Positions 17,795 through 27,818 are shown, counted from the stretch's first letter. The stretch: DNA of 64,000 bases from Burkholderia cenocepacia (GCF_014211915.1 NZ_CP060039.1:1612001-1676000), one strand, 5' to 3'. Made by a program: numbers and translations. The notes: a model not told the origin generated them from the sequence alone.

Positions 17795-18994
17795 ATGATC
17801 ATCACTTCGCTGCTCGACACGGATCTCTACAAGTTCACGATGATGCAGGTCGTCCTGCATCACTTCCCGGCTGCAAACGTCGAATACCGCTTCCGGTGCC
17901 GCACGCCCGGCGTCGATCTCGTGCCGTACATCGACGAGATTCGCGACGAGGTGCGCGGCCTGTGCTCGCTGCGCTTTGCCGACGTCGAACTCGACTACCT
18001 GCGGCGGATGCGCTTCATCAAGAGCGACTTCGTCGACTTCCTCGCGCTGTTCCACCTGAACGAGAAGTACATCTCGATCACGCCGTCGCCGAAGGGCAAC
18101 GGCGAAATCGACATCGTGATCGAGGGGCCGTGGCTGCATACGATCCTGTTCGAGATCCCCGTGCTCGCGATCGTCAACGAAGTCTATTTCCGCAACACGC
18201 AGCGCGAGCCCGACTATCGCGAAGGGCGCGAGCGGCTGCGCGAGAAGATCAAGCTGCTCGGCGCGAAGCCCGAATTCGCCGACTGCAAGATCGCCGACTA
18301 CGGCACGCGCCGGCGCTTCTCGAAGGTCTGGCACGAGGAAGTCGCGCTCACGCTGCGCGACGGGCTCGGCCCGCAGTTCGCGGGCACGAGCAACGTGCTG
18401 TACGCGATGAAGCACGACATCACGCCGCTCGGCACGATGGCGCACGAATACCTGCAGGCGTGCCAGGCGCTCGGCCCGCGGCTGCGCGACTCGCAGATCT
18501 ACGGCTTCGAGATGTGGGCGAAGGAATATCGCGGCGACCTCGGGATCGCGCTGTCGGACGTCTACGGCATGGACGCGTTCCTGAACGACTTCGACATGTA
18601 CTTCTGCAAGCTGTTCGACGGCGCGCGCCACGATTCGGGCGATCCGTTCGAGTGGGGCGAGCGGATGCTGCGCCATTACGAGGCGAACCGGTGCGACCCG
18701 CGCACCAAGGTGCTCGTGTTCTCGGACGCGCTCGACATCCCGAAGGTCATGCAGCTGTACGAACGGTTCCGCGGCCGCTGCAAGCTCGCGTTCGGCGTCG
18801 GCACCAACCTCACCAACGATCTCGGCTACGTGCCGCTGCAGATCGTGATCAAGATGGTTCGCTGCAACGGCCAGCCGGTCGCGAAGCTGTCCGATTCGCC
18901 GGGCAAGAGCATGTGCGACGACAAGGCGTATCTCGCGTACCTGCGGCAGGTGTTCGGCATCGCGCAGCCGGTCGAGGAAGACGCGTCGAAGTAG
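17795..18994 (+). CDS. pncB: Nicotinate phosphoribosyltransferase
   Basis: 399 residues, as in E. coli PncB. It makes nicotinate mononucleotide from nicotinate and PRPP in NAD salvage, using ATP. Start [18 protein letters not shown] is the family hallmark and decides the start over the longer open frame upstream. Other motifs: GTRRRFS at about 170, [11 protein letters not shown] near 205, and [12 protein letters not shown] in the catalytic domain. Confidence 0.95.
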   Translation: MIITSLLDTDLYKFTMMQVVLHHFPAANVEYRFRCRTPGVDLVPYIDEIRDEVRGLCSLRFADVELDYLRRMRFIKSDFVDFLALFHLNEKYISITPSPKGNGEIDIVIEGPWLHTILFEIPVLAIVNEVYFRNTQREPDYREGRERLREKIKLLGAKPEFADCKIADYGTRRRFSKVWHEEVALTLRDGLGPQFAGTSNVLYAMKHDITPLGTMAHEYLQACQALGPRLRDSQIYGFEMWAKEYRGDLGIALSDVYGMDAFLNDFDMYFCKLFDGARHDSGDPFEWGERMLRHYEANRCDPRTKVLVFSDALDIPKVMQLYERFRGRCKLAFGVGTNLTNDLGYVPLQIVIKMVRCNGQPVAKLSDSPGKSMCDDKAYLAYLRQVFGIAQPVEEDASK

Positions 18995-19081
18995 GCGTCG
19001 GCCGTTCGGCCGAAGGTGTGTCGCGGCAGGGGTGGCCGGTATAATCCGACGTATTGCACGCCAACGTCACGAGGACCGTTC

Positions 19082-19744
19082 ATGGACACTTCCGCTGCCC
19101 GTCGCCAGATCCTCGCGCGCATCCGCGCGGCGCAGGGGCGCGCGGCCGAACCCGATGCAGCGGAGCGCGACGGCGTCGCCGACTATCTCGCCCGTCATCC
19201 GGAGGGCCCGCGCCCGCCGGCGCCGGCCGACCTCGTCGCCGCTTTCGTCGACGAAGCGGGGCGCCTGTCGACCACGGTCGACGAAGTCGCGACGCTGGCC
19301 GATGTGCCCGCCGCCGCCGCCCGCTATCTTGCCGCTCATGGTCTGCCGACGCAGGCCGTCGCATGGCGCACGCTGGCCGATCTCGACTGGGCCGGCGCCG
19401 GCCTGTCGGTCGAGTGCCGCAAGCCGCGCGACGGCGATCTCGTCGGCCTGACCGGCTGCTTCTGCGCGACCGCCGAAACGGGGTCGCTGGTGTTGCTGTC
19501 CGGCCCCGACACTTACGCATCGGCCGGCCTGCTGCCGGAAACCCACATCGCGATCGTGCCGGCGTCACGCATCGTCGCCGGTCATGAAGACGCGTTCGCA
19601 CTGATTCGCGCGGAGCGCGGCGAGTTGCCGCGCGCGGTCAATTTCGTGTCGGGCCCGTCGCGCACGGGCGACATCGAGCAAACGATCATTCTGGGTGCGC
19701 ACGGCCCGTACCGCGTGCACGCGATCGTCGTACGGGGCGCCTGA
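19082..19744 (+). CDS. lutC: LUD-domain protein, LutC/YkgG family
   Basis: 220 residues. N-terminal helix SAARRQILARIRAA, then the LUD fold ending in LPRAVNFVSGPSRTGDIEQTIILGAHGP, a signature of LutC. In complete systems LutA, LutB and LutC oxidise L-lactate to pyruvate. No lutA or lutB is adjacent: pncB precedes and an antiporter follows, so this is either a detached subunit or a protein with another role. Confidence 0.85.
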   Translation: MDTSAARRQILARIRAAQGRAAEPDAAERDGVADYLARHPEGPRPPAPADLVAAFVDEAGRLSTTVDEVATLADVPAAAARYLAAHGLPTQAVAWRTLADLDWAGAGLSVECRKPRDGDLVGLTGCFCATAETGSLVLLSGPDTYASAGLLPETHIAIVPASRIVAGHEDAFALIRAERGELPRAVNFVSGPSRTGDIEQTIILGAHGPYRVHAIVVRGA

Positions 19745-19786
19745 CGCGCCCGCTGTATTCACCCCTACTCGACAAGGAAGTTCCGC

Positions 19787-21220
19787 ATGAAACGACATGC
19801 CGCCGCCTGGGCGGGCATGGCGTCGGGAATCGCGCTTGGCGCCGCTCCCGCGCTCGCATCGGCCGCCACGCTCGACGGTGCCACGCTGTCCGCGCTCTGG
19901 GGCATCCCGTTCGCGGGAATCCTGCTGTCCATCGCGCTGTTCCCGCTCGTCGCCCCCGTGTTCTGGCATCACCACTTCGGCAAGATCGCCGCCGGCTGGG
20001 CGATCGTGTTCCTGGCGCCGTTCGCGGTCGCGTTCGGCGCCGGCACCGCGTTCGGCACGCTCGTGCATGCGCTGCTCGAGGAATACATTCCGTTCATCGT
20101 GCTGCTCACCGCGCTCTACACGGTCGCGGGCGGCATCTGCGTGAACGGCAACCTGCATGGCTCGCCGAAGCTGAATACCGCGATCCTCGCGCTCGGCACG
20201 CTGCTCGCGAGCGTGATGGGTACGACGGGCGCCGCGATGCTGCTGATCCGGCCGCTGCTGCGCGCCAACGACAACCGCAAGCATGTCGTGCACGTCGTGA
20301 TCTTCTTCATCTTCCTCGTCGCGAATGCGGGCGGCTCGCTGTCGCCGCTCGGCGATCCGCCGCTGTTCCTCGGCTTCCTGAACGGCGTGAGCTTCTTCTG
20401 GACGACCACCCATCTCGCGCTGCCGATGCTGTTCATCTGCGTGGTGCTGCTGACGCTGTTCTTCGTGCTCGATACGTACTTCTACCGGAAGGGCGGCGAG
20501 GAGCGGCCGGCCGCGCTCGATCCGACGCCCGACGGCGCGGCGCTGTCGATCGACGGCAAGATCAACTTCGTGCTGCTGGCGGTCGTGATCGCGCTCGTGC
20601 TGATGAGCGGCGTGTGGAAGCCGGGCATCTCGTTCGACGTGTGGGGTACGCACGTCGCGCTGCAGAATCTCGTGCGCGACGTCGCGCTCGTGGTGGTGAC
20701 GCTCGCGTCGCTCGCGCTGACGCCGCGTTCCGCGCGCGAGGGCAACGCATTCAACTGGGCGCCGATCGAGGAAGTCGCGAAGCTGTTCGCGGGCATCTTC
20801 GTGACGATTGCGCCGGTAATCGTGATCCTGCGCGCGGGCGCGGACGGCGCGTTCGCACAGATCGTGCATCTCGTCACCGGGCCCGACGGCAGGCCGATCG
20901 ACGCGATGTACTTCTGGGCGACGGGCATCCTGTCGTCGTTCCTCGACAACGCACCGACCTATCTCGTGTTCTTCAACCTTGCGGGCGGCGATGCGCAGAC
21001 GCTGATGACGACCGGCGCATCGACGCTCGCCGCGATTTCCGCCGGCGCGGTGTTCATGGGCGCGAACAGCTATATCGGCAACGCGCCGAATTTCATGGTG
21101 AAGGCGATCGCCGAATCGCGCGGCGTGAAGATGCCGAGCTTCTTCGCGTATCTTGGCTGGGCGCTCGTCGTGCTGATACCGGTATTCCTGCTGACGTCGT
21201 GGCTTTTCTTCACGGCGTAA
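19787..21220 (+). CDS. Sodium:proton antiporter, NhaD/ArsB-like
   Basis: 477 residues with a cleavable-looking N-terminal segment (ALASAATL) and around 12 membrane spans. Family features: GTTGAAMLLIRPLLRAN, NAGGSLSPLGDPPLFLGFL and SSFLDNAPTYLVFFNLAGG, the re-entrant DNAPT motif of NhaD-type Na+/H+ antiporters of the ion transporter superfamily. It would export Na+ or Li+ across the inner membrane. It lies 42 bp after lutC on the same strand. Confidence 0.9.
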   Translation: MKRHAAAWAGMASGIALGAAPALASAATLDGATLSALWGIPFAGILLSIALFPLVAPVFWHHHFGKIAAGWAIVFLAPFAVAFGAGTAFGTLVHALLEEYIPFIVLLTALYTVAGGICVNGNLHGSPKLNTAILALGTLLASVMGTTGAAMLLIRPLLRANDNRKHVVHVVIFFIFLVANAGGSLSPLGDPPLFLGFLNGVSFFWTTTHLALPMLFICVVLLTLFFVLDTYFYRKGGEERPAALDPTPDGAALSIDGKINFVLLAVVIALVLMSGVWKPGISFDVWGTHVALQNLVRDVALVVVTLASLALTPRSAREGNAFNWAPIEEVAKLFAGIFVTIAPVIVILRAGADGAFAQIVHLVTGPDGRPIDAMYFWATGILSSFLDNAPTYLVFFNLAGGDAQTLMTTGASTLAAISAGAVFMGANSYIGNAPNFMVKAIAESRGVKMPSFFAYLGWALVVLIPVFLLTSWLFFTA

Positions 21221-21301
21221 GCTGACGTTTTTCAACCCCGAGCGGGCGGCTCCGGCGGCGCATGGCGCGCCGCGATCCGTCCGCGGCATGCGGAGATGGC
21301 G

Positions 21302-22291
21302 ATGCAGAAGATTCTGGTCGCGCGTCCGATCTTTCCGGACGTGATCGAACGGCTCAAGCAGTATTTCGACGTCGACTGGAACGACGGCGACGCACTCGCG
21401 CCCGACGCGCTCGCCGCGCGTCTGGCCGACAAGGACGGCGCGCTGACGGCCGGCGACCCGGTCGGCGCGGCCACGCTCGCGGCGGCGCCGCGCCTGCGGG
21501 TCGTGGCGAACATGGCGGTCGGCTACAACAACTTCGACATGGCTGCGTTCAACGCGGCGAACGTGCTCGGCACCAACACGCCAGACGTGCTGAACGAGTC
21601 GACCGCCGATTTCGGCTGGGCGCTGATGATGGCCGCCGCGCGCCGGATCGCCGAATCCGAACACTGGCTGCGCGCCGGTCACTGGCAGAAGTGGGCGTAC
21701 GACGGCTTCCTCGGCACCGACATCCACGGCTCGACGCTCGGCGTGATCGGGATGGGCCGCATCGGCCAGGCGCTCGCGCGCCGCGCGCGTGGCTTCGGGA
21801 TGCAGGTGATCTATCACAACCGGTCGCGGGTCGCGCCGGAGATCGAGGCCGAGCTGAATGCTGAATACGTGTCGAAGGATGCGCTGCTCGCGCGCGCCGA
21901 TCATGTCGTGCTCGTGCTGCCGTACACGAAGGAGAACCATCACACGATCGGCGCGGCCGAGCTCGCGAAGATGAAACCCACGGCGACGCTGACCAATATC
22001 GCGCGTGGCGGGATCGTCGACGATGCGGCGCTGGCCGTCGCGCTGCGCGACGGGACGATCGCCGCGGCCGGCCTCGACGTGTACGAGGGCGAGCCGAGCG
22101 TGCATCCGGCGCTGCTCGAGGTGCCGAACGTCGTGCTGACGCCGCATATCGCGAGCGCGACCGAAAAGACCCGCCGCGCGATGGCGAATCTCGCTGCCGA
22201 CAACCTGATCGCCGCGCTCGGCGAGGGACCGCGTGCGGGGCAGCCGCCGAATCCGATCAACCCTGACGTGATCGGGAAGCCGCGCGCATGA
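21302..22291 (+). CDS. D-2-hydroxyacid dehydrogenase (glyoxylate/hydroxypyruvate reductase type)
   Basis: 329 residues. NAD(P)-binding motif GVIGMGRIGQALARRARGFG near 150 and the catalytic trio of the family: Arg in NIARGGIVDD, Glu in YEGEPSVHP and His in TPHIASAT. Substrate may be glyoxylate, hydroxypyruvate or 2-ketogluconate; not resolved by sequence. CGGAG is six bases before the ATG at 21302, which is preferred over the ATG at 21296. The stop overlaps the rmuC start (ATGA). Confidence 0.92.
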   Translation: MQKILVARPIFPDVIERLKQYFDVDWNDGDALAPDALAARLADKDGALTAGDPVGAATLAAAPRLRVVANMAVGYNNFDMAAFNAANVLGTNTPDVLNESTADFGWALMMAAARRIAESEHWLRAGHWQKWAYDGFLGTDIHGSTLGVIGMGRIGQALARRARGFGMQVIYHNRSRVAPEIEAELNAEYVSKDALLARADHVVLVLPYTKENHHTIGAAELAKMKPTATLTNIARGGIVDDAALAVALRDGTIAAAGLDVYEGEPSVHPALLEVPNVVLTPHIASATEKTRRAMANLAADNLIAALGEGPRAGQPPNPINPDVIGKPRA

Positions 22292-23763
22292 CGATGACGT
22301 TGTTGCTGGCGGCGGTCGTCGTGCTGGCCGTCGCGCTCGCGGTGGCGATCGTCGCGCTCGTGCGCGGCGGCCGCCACGACGATGCGGCCGTGCTCGGCGA
22401 TCAGATCGAGGACGCCGCGCATGCGCAGGCGCGCGCGGTCGAGCGGCTCGAACGCGAATTGCGCGGCGAGATCGTCGAAAACGCACGCGGCTCGCGTACC
22501 GAGCTGGCCGGCAGCTTCGTCCAGTTGCAGCAGACGCTCGCCGCGCAACTGACGAGCGTGGCGACCGTGCAGAACAACCAGATCGAGGGGTTCGCGCAGC
22601 AGCTCGGCAAGCTCGTCGCCGGCAACGCGCAGCAGTTCGACGCGATGCGCGAGAGCCTGCAGCGCCAGGCCCAGCAGGCGCGCGAGGAACAGACTGGCGC
22701 GTTGCGGCTGTTCGGCGACACGTTGCACCGGCAGCTCACGCAACTGACCGAGGCGAACGATCGCCGGATCGGGGAAGTACGTGCGACGCTCGAACAGCGG
22801 TTGAAGGAAATCGAGACGAACAACGCAGCGAAGCTCGAGGAGATGCGTCGCACCGTCGACGAGAAGCTGCATGCGACGCTCGAGCAGCGGCTCGGCGAAT
22901 CGTTCAAGCTCGTGTCGGACCGGCTCGAGCAGGTGCATCGCGGGCTCGGCGAGATGCAGACGCTCGCGGCCGGTGTCGGCGACCTGAAGAAGGTGCTGAC
23001 CAACGTGAAGACGCGCGGCACCTGGGGCGAGGTGCAGCTCGAAGCGCTGCTCGAACAGATGCTGACGGCCGACCAGTACGCGAAGAACGTCGCGACGGTG
23101 CCGAAGAGCACCGAGCGCGTCGAATTCGCGATCCGGCTGCCGGGCCGCGATGCCGGCACGCGCGACGCGCCGCCGGTGTGGCTGCCGATCGACGCGAAAT
23201 TCCCGCGCGAAGACTACGAGCGGCTGATCGACGCGCAGGAGCGCGCCGATGCGGTGGCCGTCGAGGAGGCGGCGCGTGCGCTCGAGGCGCGGGTGCGGAT
23301 GGAAGCGCGCACGATCGCCGAGAAGTACGTCGCGCCGCCGCACACGACCGATTTCGCGCTGCTGTTCCTGCCGACCGAGGGGCTCTATGCGGAGATCCTG
23401 CGCCGCCCGGGGCTGACCGACCTGCTCCAGCGCGACTATCGCGTGACGGTCGCCGGGCCGACCACGCTCACCGCGCTACTGAACAGCCTGCAGATGGGGT
23501 TCCGCACGCTCGCGATCGAGCAGCGCTCGAGCGAGGTGTGGCAGGTGCTCGGCGCGGTCAAGACGGAGTTCGGCAAGTTCGGCGACGTGCTCGCGCGCAC
23601 GAAGGCGCAGCTCGAAACGGTCACGCGTTCGATCGAGTCTGCCGAGCAGCGCACGCGGGTGATGAGTCGCAAGCTCAAGCAGGTCGAGGCGCTGCCGGGC
23701 GACACGGCGGCCGGGCTGCTCGGCGCGGACGGGGCCGAAGGCGCCGATGCGGACGACACGTGA
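22288..23763 (+). CDS. rmuC: DNA recombination protein RmuC
   Basis: 491 residues. An N-terminal membrane anchor (TLLLAAVVVLAVALAVAIVALV), a long coiled coil (about 35-225, Glu/Gln/Arg heptads), then the RmuC nuclease-like domain: TRGTWGEVQLEALLEQML, FAIRLPGRD, LPIDAKFPREDYERL and LPTEGLYAEILRRPGL. The Asp-Lys of PIDAKFP recall the restriction-endonuclease-type active site. It limits DNA inversions at short repeats. Its start overlaps the preceding dehydrogenase. Confidence 0.95.
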   Translation: MTMTLLLAAVVVLAVALAVAIVALVRGGRHDDAAVLGDQIEDAAHAQARAVERLERELRGEIVENARGSRTELAGSFVQLQQTLAAQLTSVATVQNNQIEGFAQQLGKLVAGNAQQFDAMRESLQRQAQQAREEQTGALRLFGDTLHRQLTQLTEANDRRIGEVRATLEQRLKEIETNNAAKLEEMRRTVDEKLHATLEQRLGESFKLVSDRLEQVHRGLGEMQTLAAGVGDLKKVLTNVKTRGTWGEVQLEALLEQMLTADQYAKNVATVPKSTERVEFAIRLPGRDAGTRDAPPVWLPIDAKFPREDYERLIDAQERADAVAVEEAARALEARVRMEARTIAEKYVAPPHTTDFALLFLPTEGLYAEILRRPGLTDLLQRDYRVTVAGPTTLTALLNSLQMGFRTLAIEQRSSEVWQVLGAVKTEFGKFGDVLARTKAQLETVTRSIESAEQRTRVMSRKLKQVEALPGDTAAGLLGADGAEGADADDT

Positions 23764-23790
23764 TGCGCGTTGCCGGCCGCTGCCGGACGG

Positions 23791-23820
23791 AAAAAACGGG
23801 CGCCGCGGCGCCCGTTTTCT
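23791..23820. terminator. Bidirectional terminator between rmuC and the GNAT gene
   Basis: AAAAAACGGGCGCCG / CGGCGCCCGTTTTC: a palindromic GC stem flanked by A and T tracts, between two converging genes. Confidence 0.85.
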
Positions 23821-23853
23821 TGTGTGGCGATCGCCGGCGCGGCCGGCTCGCCC

Positions 23854-24339
23854 TCAATGCGCGGCGAGCGTGTCCAGCGCGTCGCCCGTCACGCGCACGA
23901 TGCGCCACTCCGGCAGCACGGACGCGCCCATCTTCTCGTAGAAATCGATTGCCGGCTGGTTCCAGTCGAGGACCGACCATTCGAAGCGCGCGCAACGGCG
24001 CTCGACGGCGAGTGCCGCGAGATGACGCAGCATCGCGGTGCCGAGGCCCGTGCCGCGCTGCGACGGCTGCACGTACAGATCCTCGAGATAGAGCCCGCGG
24101 CGGCCGAGGAAGGTCGAGTAGTTGTGGAAGAACAGCGCATACGCGACGATCGCGCCGTCGCGCTCGGCCACCAGCGCTTCGGCAGCGGGGTGCTCGCCGA
24201 ACAGCGCGTCGGCGAGATCGGCTTCGGTCGCGACGAACAGATGCGTGAGCTTCTCGAACTCGGCCAGCTCGCGCATCAGCGCGAGGATCGCGCCGACGTC
24301 GCGCGGGTCGGCCGCGCGGATCAGCGGCGTGCCGCTCAC
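23854..24339 (-). CDS. GNAT-family N-acetyltransferase
   Basis: 161 residues. Acetyl-CoA-binding motif A is visible as LEDLYVQPSQRGTGLGTAMLRHLA (Q/R-x-x-G-x-G/A), followed by RFEWSVLDWNQPAIDFYEKMGA. It resembles diamine/spermidine acetyltransferases in layout (IRAADPRDVGAILALMRELAEFEKL at the start), but the substrate is not determinable. The GTG start overlaps the stop of the upstream gene (GTGA), with GGAGGAA 3 bases before it. Confidence 0.9.
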   Translation of the reverse strand: MSGTPLIRAADPRDVGAILALMRELAEFEKLTHLFVATEADLADALFGEHPAAEALVAERDGAIVAYALFFHNYSTFLGRRGLYLEDLYVQPSQRGTGLGTAMLRHLAALAVERRCARFEWSVLDWNQPAIDFYEKMGASVLPEWRIVRVTGDALDTLAAH

Positions 24340-24611
24340 GCTTCCTCCGGCGGATCGGACAGCACGATCTCGATGCCGCCGAAGCGCGATGCGACCCAGT
24401 TGTACGCATGGCACGCGATCCACAGCAGCACGAAACCGAGGATCGCGTTCAGCAGCAGTGCGCTCAGGATCGTGCTCAACTCGACCATCCCGTAGCGGAT
24501 ATACGCGACCAGAATGCCGAGCAGCACGATCGGCACGCTGAACGTCAGGTAGACGAGGATCAGCGCCTTTGCGGTCTGCCCCGCGGCGATCGACGAGATT
24601 TGTTTCTTCAT
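24336..24611 (-). CDS. Small two-span membrane protein
   Basis: 91 residues: N-terminal basic MKKQISSIAAGQTAKALI, membrane spans at about 17-37 (LVYLTFSVPIVLLGILVAYI) and 46-66 (ILSALLLNAILGFVLLWIA), and a short cytoplasmic tail EIVLSDPPEEA. I do not assign a function. It is coupled by overlap to the GNAT gene downstream. Confidence 0.8.
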   Translation of the reverse strand: MKKQISSIAAGQTAKALILVYLTFSVPIVLLGILVAYIRYGMVELSTILSALLLNAILGFVLLWIACHAYNWVASRFGGIEIVLSDPPEEA

Positions 24612-24648
24612 GTGCGGATTGCCCCCGTAGAAATATACCGATTGGAAT

Positions 24649-25947
24649 TCAGATCAGGCCGTCGAGCGGCAGGATGTCGACCGGGGCGCCCGCGTCGACT
24701 GCCGCGGTATCGTGGCCCAGGACGATGAAACAGTTGGCGGCGGCAAGACCGCTCAGCGACGCGGAGCTTTGCGATCCCGTCGGCGCGACGTGCCATTGGC
24801 CGTCGGCGGCGCGCGTCGCGATGCCGCGCAGGTAGTCGGTGCGGCCGGGACGCTTCTTCAACGGCTGCGTACTGAGCGCCGTATACATGGCCGGCGGCGG
24901 CGTTTGCGTGCCGGCCAGCTTGAGCAGCGCAGGACGCACGATCGCAAGGAACGTCACGGCGGACGCGACAGGATTGCCGGGCAGCCCGAAGAACAGCGCG
25001 TGGCCGGCGCCGTCGGCCGCGCGGGCGAGCGTGCCGCACGCGAGCGGCCGGCCGGGCCGCAGCGCGAGACTCGCGAATGTCACGTCGCCGAGCCGCGCCA
25101 TCACGTCGCGCGTGAAGTCGGCTTCGCCGACCGATACGCCGCCCGACGTGATGACCGCATCGGCTTGCGCGGCGATGGCGTTGCGCAACGCGGTTTCGAG
25201 CGCGGCCGGGTCGTCGCGGACGATGCCGAGGTCGATCGTGTCGACGTGCAGCCGTTCGAGCATCGCGATCAGCATGCCGCGATTGCTGTCGTACAGCGCG
25301 CCGCGGCCGAGCGGTTCGCCGGGCTCGCGCAACTCGTCGCCGGTCGAGAACACCGCGACGCGCACGCGGCGGCGCACCGTGACGTCGGCGATGCCGAACG
25401 ACGCGAGCAGGCCGAGATCGGACGGCCGCAGGATGCGGCCCGCGGCGAGCGCACAGGCGCCGCGCGCGAGATCCTCGCCGGCCCGGCGGCAGTTCGCGCC
25501 GCGCGCGACGTCGTGCGCGGCGAAGCGGATCGTGTCGCCGTCGACGCGCACGCGTTCCTGCGGAATCACCGTGTCGCATCCGGCCGGCATCGGCGCGCCC
25601 GTCATGATGCGCACGCATGCACCGGCCGCCACGGCGCCGTCGAACGGATGGCCGGCGAACGCGGTGCCGGCGACCGGCATCGCGACCTCGCCCTGCGCCG
25701 ATGCGAATGCCGCGGCGGCGCCGTCGAACGCATAGCCGTCCATGGCCGAGTTGTCGTACGCGGGAATGTCGAACGGCGCGCTCACGTCGGCCGCGAGCAC
25801 GCGATCGAGCGCCTCGCGCAGCGTCACCGTGTCACACGCGTCGACGGGCACCGCGAAGCGGCACGCGAGCGCCTGCGCGTCGGCGAGCGACAGCGGGGCA
25901 TCGGGGTCGGGTGCGGTTCGGGAGGCGGGCGAGGAGTGCGTGATCAT
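24649..25947 (-). CDS. moeA: Molybdopterin molybdotransferase MoeA
   Basis: 432 residues. It inserts molybdate into adenylylated molybdopterin. Visible: PAYDNSAMDGYAF (substrate-binding loop of domain I), IPAG-like IMTGAPMPAGCDTVIPQE, and the catalytic-domain motifs STGDEL, ALRPGRPLACG and GLPGNPVASAVTF. Third gene of the moaA-mobA-moeA cluster, separated from mobA by about 110 bp. Confidence 0.95.
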   Translation of the reverse strand: MITHSSPASRTAPDPDAPLSLADAQALACRFAVPVDACDTVTLREALDRVLAADVSAPFDIPAYDNSAMDGYAFDGAAAAFASAQGEVAMPVAGTAFAGHPFDGAVAAGACVRIMTGAPMPAGCDTVIPQERVRVDGDTIRFAAHDVARGANCRRAGEDLARGACALAAGRILRPSDLGLLASFGIADVTVRRRVRVAVFSTGDELREPGEPLGRGALYDSNRGMLIAMLERLHVDTIDLGIVRDDPAALETALRNAIAAQADAVITSGGVSVGEADFTRDVMARLGDVTFASLALRPGRPLACGTLARAADGAGHALFFGLPGNPVASAVTFLAIVRPALLKLAGTQTPPPAMYTALSTQPLKKRPGRTDYLRGIATRAADGQWHVAPTGSQSSASLSGLAAANCFIVLGHDTAAVDAGAPVDILPLDGLI

Positions 25948-26058
25948 CAGTCGGACTGCGCCGCAAGGCGTATCGGGTTCGTGGCCGGTGGCGCGAGGAG
26001 GGTGCCGGGGCGCGGGTTTCGCGTGTGGCGGGCGCCGGGCAGGAACGGCACAGGGCCG

Positions 26059-26694
26059 TCAGCGACGGGCCAGCGCGGCGAGTTCCTGCCAGGAGTTGGC
26101 ATTGTAAAACGCACGCTCGTCGCGAAACTCGACTTCGACCGTCTTGTGGCGTGCGTACCACGCACGCACCTTGCGGTCGCCGGCCGCGAGCCGGGCGGCC
26201 AGGTCGTCGGCCAGCGACGTGCGCAGCAGCGCGAACGTCGGCTGCGGCGAGCACACCTGCTGCGCGTCGATGGTGACGGCCATCGCGATGTCCGCCTGCT
26301 GCGCGTCGAGCGCTGCCCGCAGCCGTGCGACGAGGTCGACGGGCAGATAGGGCGTATCGCACGGCGAGCACGCGACCAGCGGTGCGCGCGCCGCGCGCAT
26401 GCCGGCGAGCAGGCCCGCGAGCGGGCCGGGGAAGTCGGGCGTTTCATCCGCGATGATGCGCGCGTCAAACGGGGCACCGAGCTCGGCATAGCGATCGGCA
26501 TGGCGATTCGCGCTGATCAGCGTCTCGTCGACCTGCGGCGCCAGCCGGCGCAGCACGTGCAGCGCGAGCGGCGTACCGTCGAGCAGCTGCAGGCCCTTGT
26601 CGACACCATCCATGCGGGTGGCGCGCCCGCCTGCGAGCAGCAGGCCGGCGATCGACGGGGAGGCGGGGCGGGCATCGTGCGCAGGGGTGGACAG
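26059..26694 (-). CDS. mobA: Molybdenum cofactor guanylyltransferase MobA, non-standard start
   Basis: About 211 residues from a CTG codon. It transfers GMP from GTP to Mo-molybdopterin. The nucleotide-binding loop LLLAGGRATRMDGVDKGLQLLDG starts around residue 17, followed by SANRHADRY and FPGPLAGLLAGM and the DTPYLPVDLV segment. Between the moaA stop (26706) and the binding loop no in-frame ATG, GTG or TTG exists. The CTG at 26694 lies where the family starts (next residues STPAHDARP). The only standard start in frame is an ATG at 26904, 199 bp inside moaA. Confidence 0.85.
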   Translation of the reverse strand: MSTPAHDARPASPSIAGLLLAGGRATRMDGVDKGLQLLDGTPLALHVLRRLAPQVDETLISANRHADRYAELGAPFDARIIADETPDFPGPLAGLLAGMRAARAPLVACSPCDTPYLPVDLVARLRAALDAQQADIAMAVTIDAQQVCSPQPTFALLRTSLADDLAARLAAGDRKVRAWYARHKTVEVEFRDERAFYNANSWQELAALARR

Positions 26695-26705
26695 AGCGGC
26701 GTGCG

Positions 26706-27818
26706 TCAGCCGCCGATGTACGACATTTCGACGCGCTTGCCGGCGCCGTCGGGCGCGGCATCGGCCGATGCGCTGCCGCGCAGCTGCGAATAGCGGTCGG
26801 TGCGCGCCTGCCAGATGCGGGCGATCGCGGTCGCGATCTCGGCATCGCTCGCGCCGCCGCGCACGAGTGCGCGCAGGTCGTGGCCGGTCGACGCGAACAG
26901 GCACAGGTACAGCTTGCCTTCGGTCGACAGCCGCGCGCGCGTGCAGTCGCCGCAGAAGGCCTGCGTGACGCTCGAGATCACGCCGATTTCGCCGCTGCCG
27001 TCCGCATAGCCCCAGCGCTGCGCGGTTTCGGACGCCGTGTGCGGCTCGAGCGGCACGAGCGGGAAATGTTCGGCGATACGTGCGACGACGTCCGCCGACG
27101 GCAGTACCTCGGTCATGTTCCAGCCGTTCGACGTGCCGACGTCCATGTATTCGATGAAACGCAGGATCACGCCGGTGCCGCGGAAGCGCTCGGCCATCGG
27201 CAGGATCTCGCTGTCGTTGGTGCCGCGCTTCACGACCATGTTGACCTTGACCGGCGCGAGGCCCGCGGCCTGTGCGGCGAAGATGCCGTCGAGCACGTCG
27301 GCGCTCGCGAACTCGGCATCGTTCATGCGCTTGAACAGCGCGTCGTCGAGCGCATCGAGGCTGACCGTGACGCGCGTGAGCCCGGCGTCCTTCAGCGCGC
27401 GCGCCTTGCGTGCGAGCAGCGAGCCGTTGGTCGTCAGTGTCAGGTCGAGCGGGCGGCCGGCGTGCGTCGTCAGGCGCGCGAGGCGCTCGATCAGGAATTC
27501 GAGGTTCTTGCGCAGCAACGGTTCACCGCCCGTGATGCGGATCTTCTCGACGCCGTGCGCGACGAAGAGCCGCGCCACGCGCTCGATTTCCTCGTGCGTG
27601 AGCAGCGCGCTGTGCGGCAGGAACGGGTAGTCCTTGTCGAACACCGCGCGCGGCATGCAGTACACGCAACGGAAGTTGCAGCGGTCCGTCACCGAAATGC
27701 GCAGGTCGCGCAGCGGCCTGGCGAACGTGTCGGCCAGCGTGCCGTCGGGGGCATGCGCGACGCCGGAGACGTCCGGCATCCCGCTGACGTCGGCGAGAGG
27801 AATGATGCGTCGGGACAT
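26706..27818 (-). CDS. moaA: GTP 3',8-cyclase MoaA
   Basis: 370 residues. Radical SAM enzyme that rearranges GTP in the first step of molybdopterin synthesis. N-terminal cluster CNFRCVYC, the second 4Fe-4S site [20 protein letters not shown] near 300, the [12 protein letters not shown] motif, and the C-terminal Gly-Gly (SYIGG) needed for catalysis. A 40-residue leader before [10 protein letters not shown] is longer than in E. coli. Confidence 0.96.
   Translation of the reverse strand: MSRRIIPLADVSGMPDVSGVAHAPDGTLADTFARPLRDLRISVTDRCNFRCVYCMPRAVFDKDYPFLPHSALLTHEEIERVARLFVAHGVEKIRITGGEPLLRKNLEFLIERLARLTTHAGRPLDLTLTTNGSLLARKARALKDAGLTRVTVSLDALDDALFKRMNDAEFASADVLDGIFAAQAAGLAPVKVNMVVKRGTNDSEILPMAERFRGTGVILRFIEYMDVGTSNGWNMTEVLPSADVVARIAEHFPLVPLEPHTASETAQRWGYADGSGEIGVISSVTQAFCGDCTRARLSTEGKLYLCLFASTGHDLRALVRGGASDAEIATAIARIWQARTDRYSQLRGSASADAAPDGAGKRVEMSYIGG

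Noticed and set aside
19565..22486. 973-codon minus-strand frame
   Set aside because: Shadow of the antiporter, dehydrogenase and lutC genes; no domain is visible.
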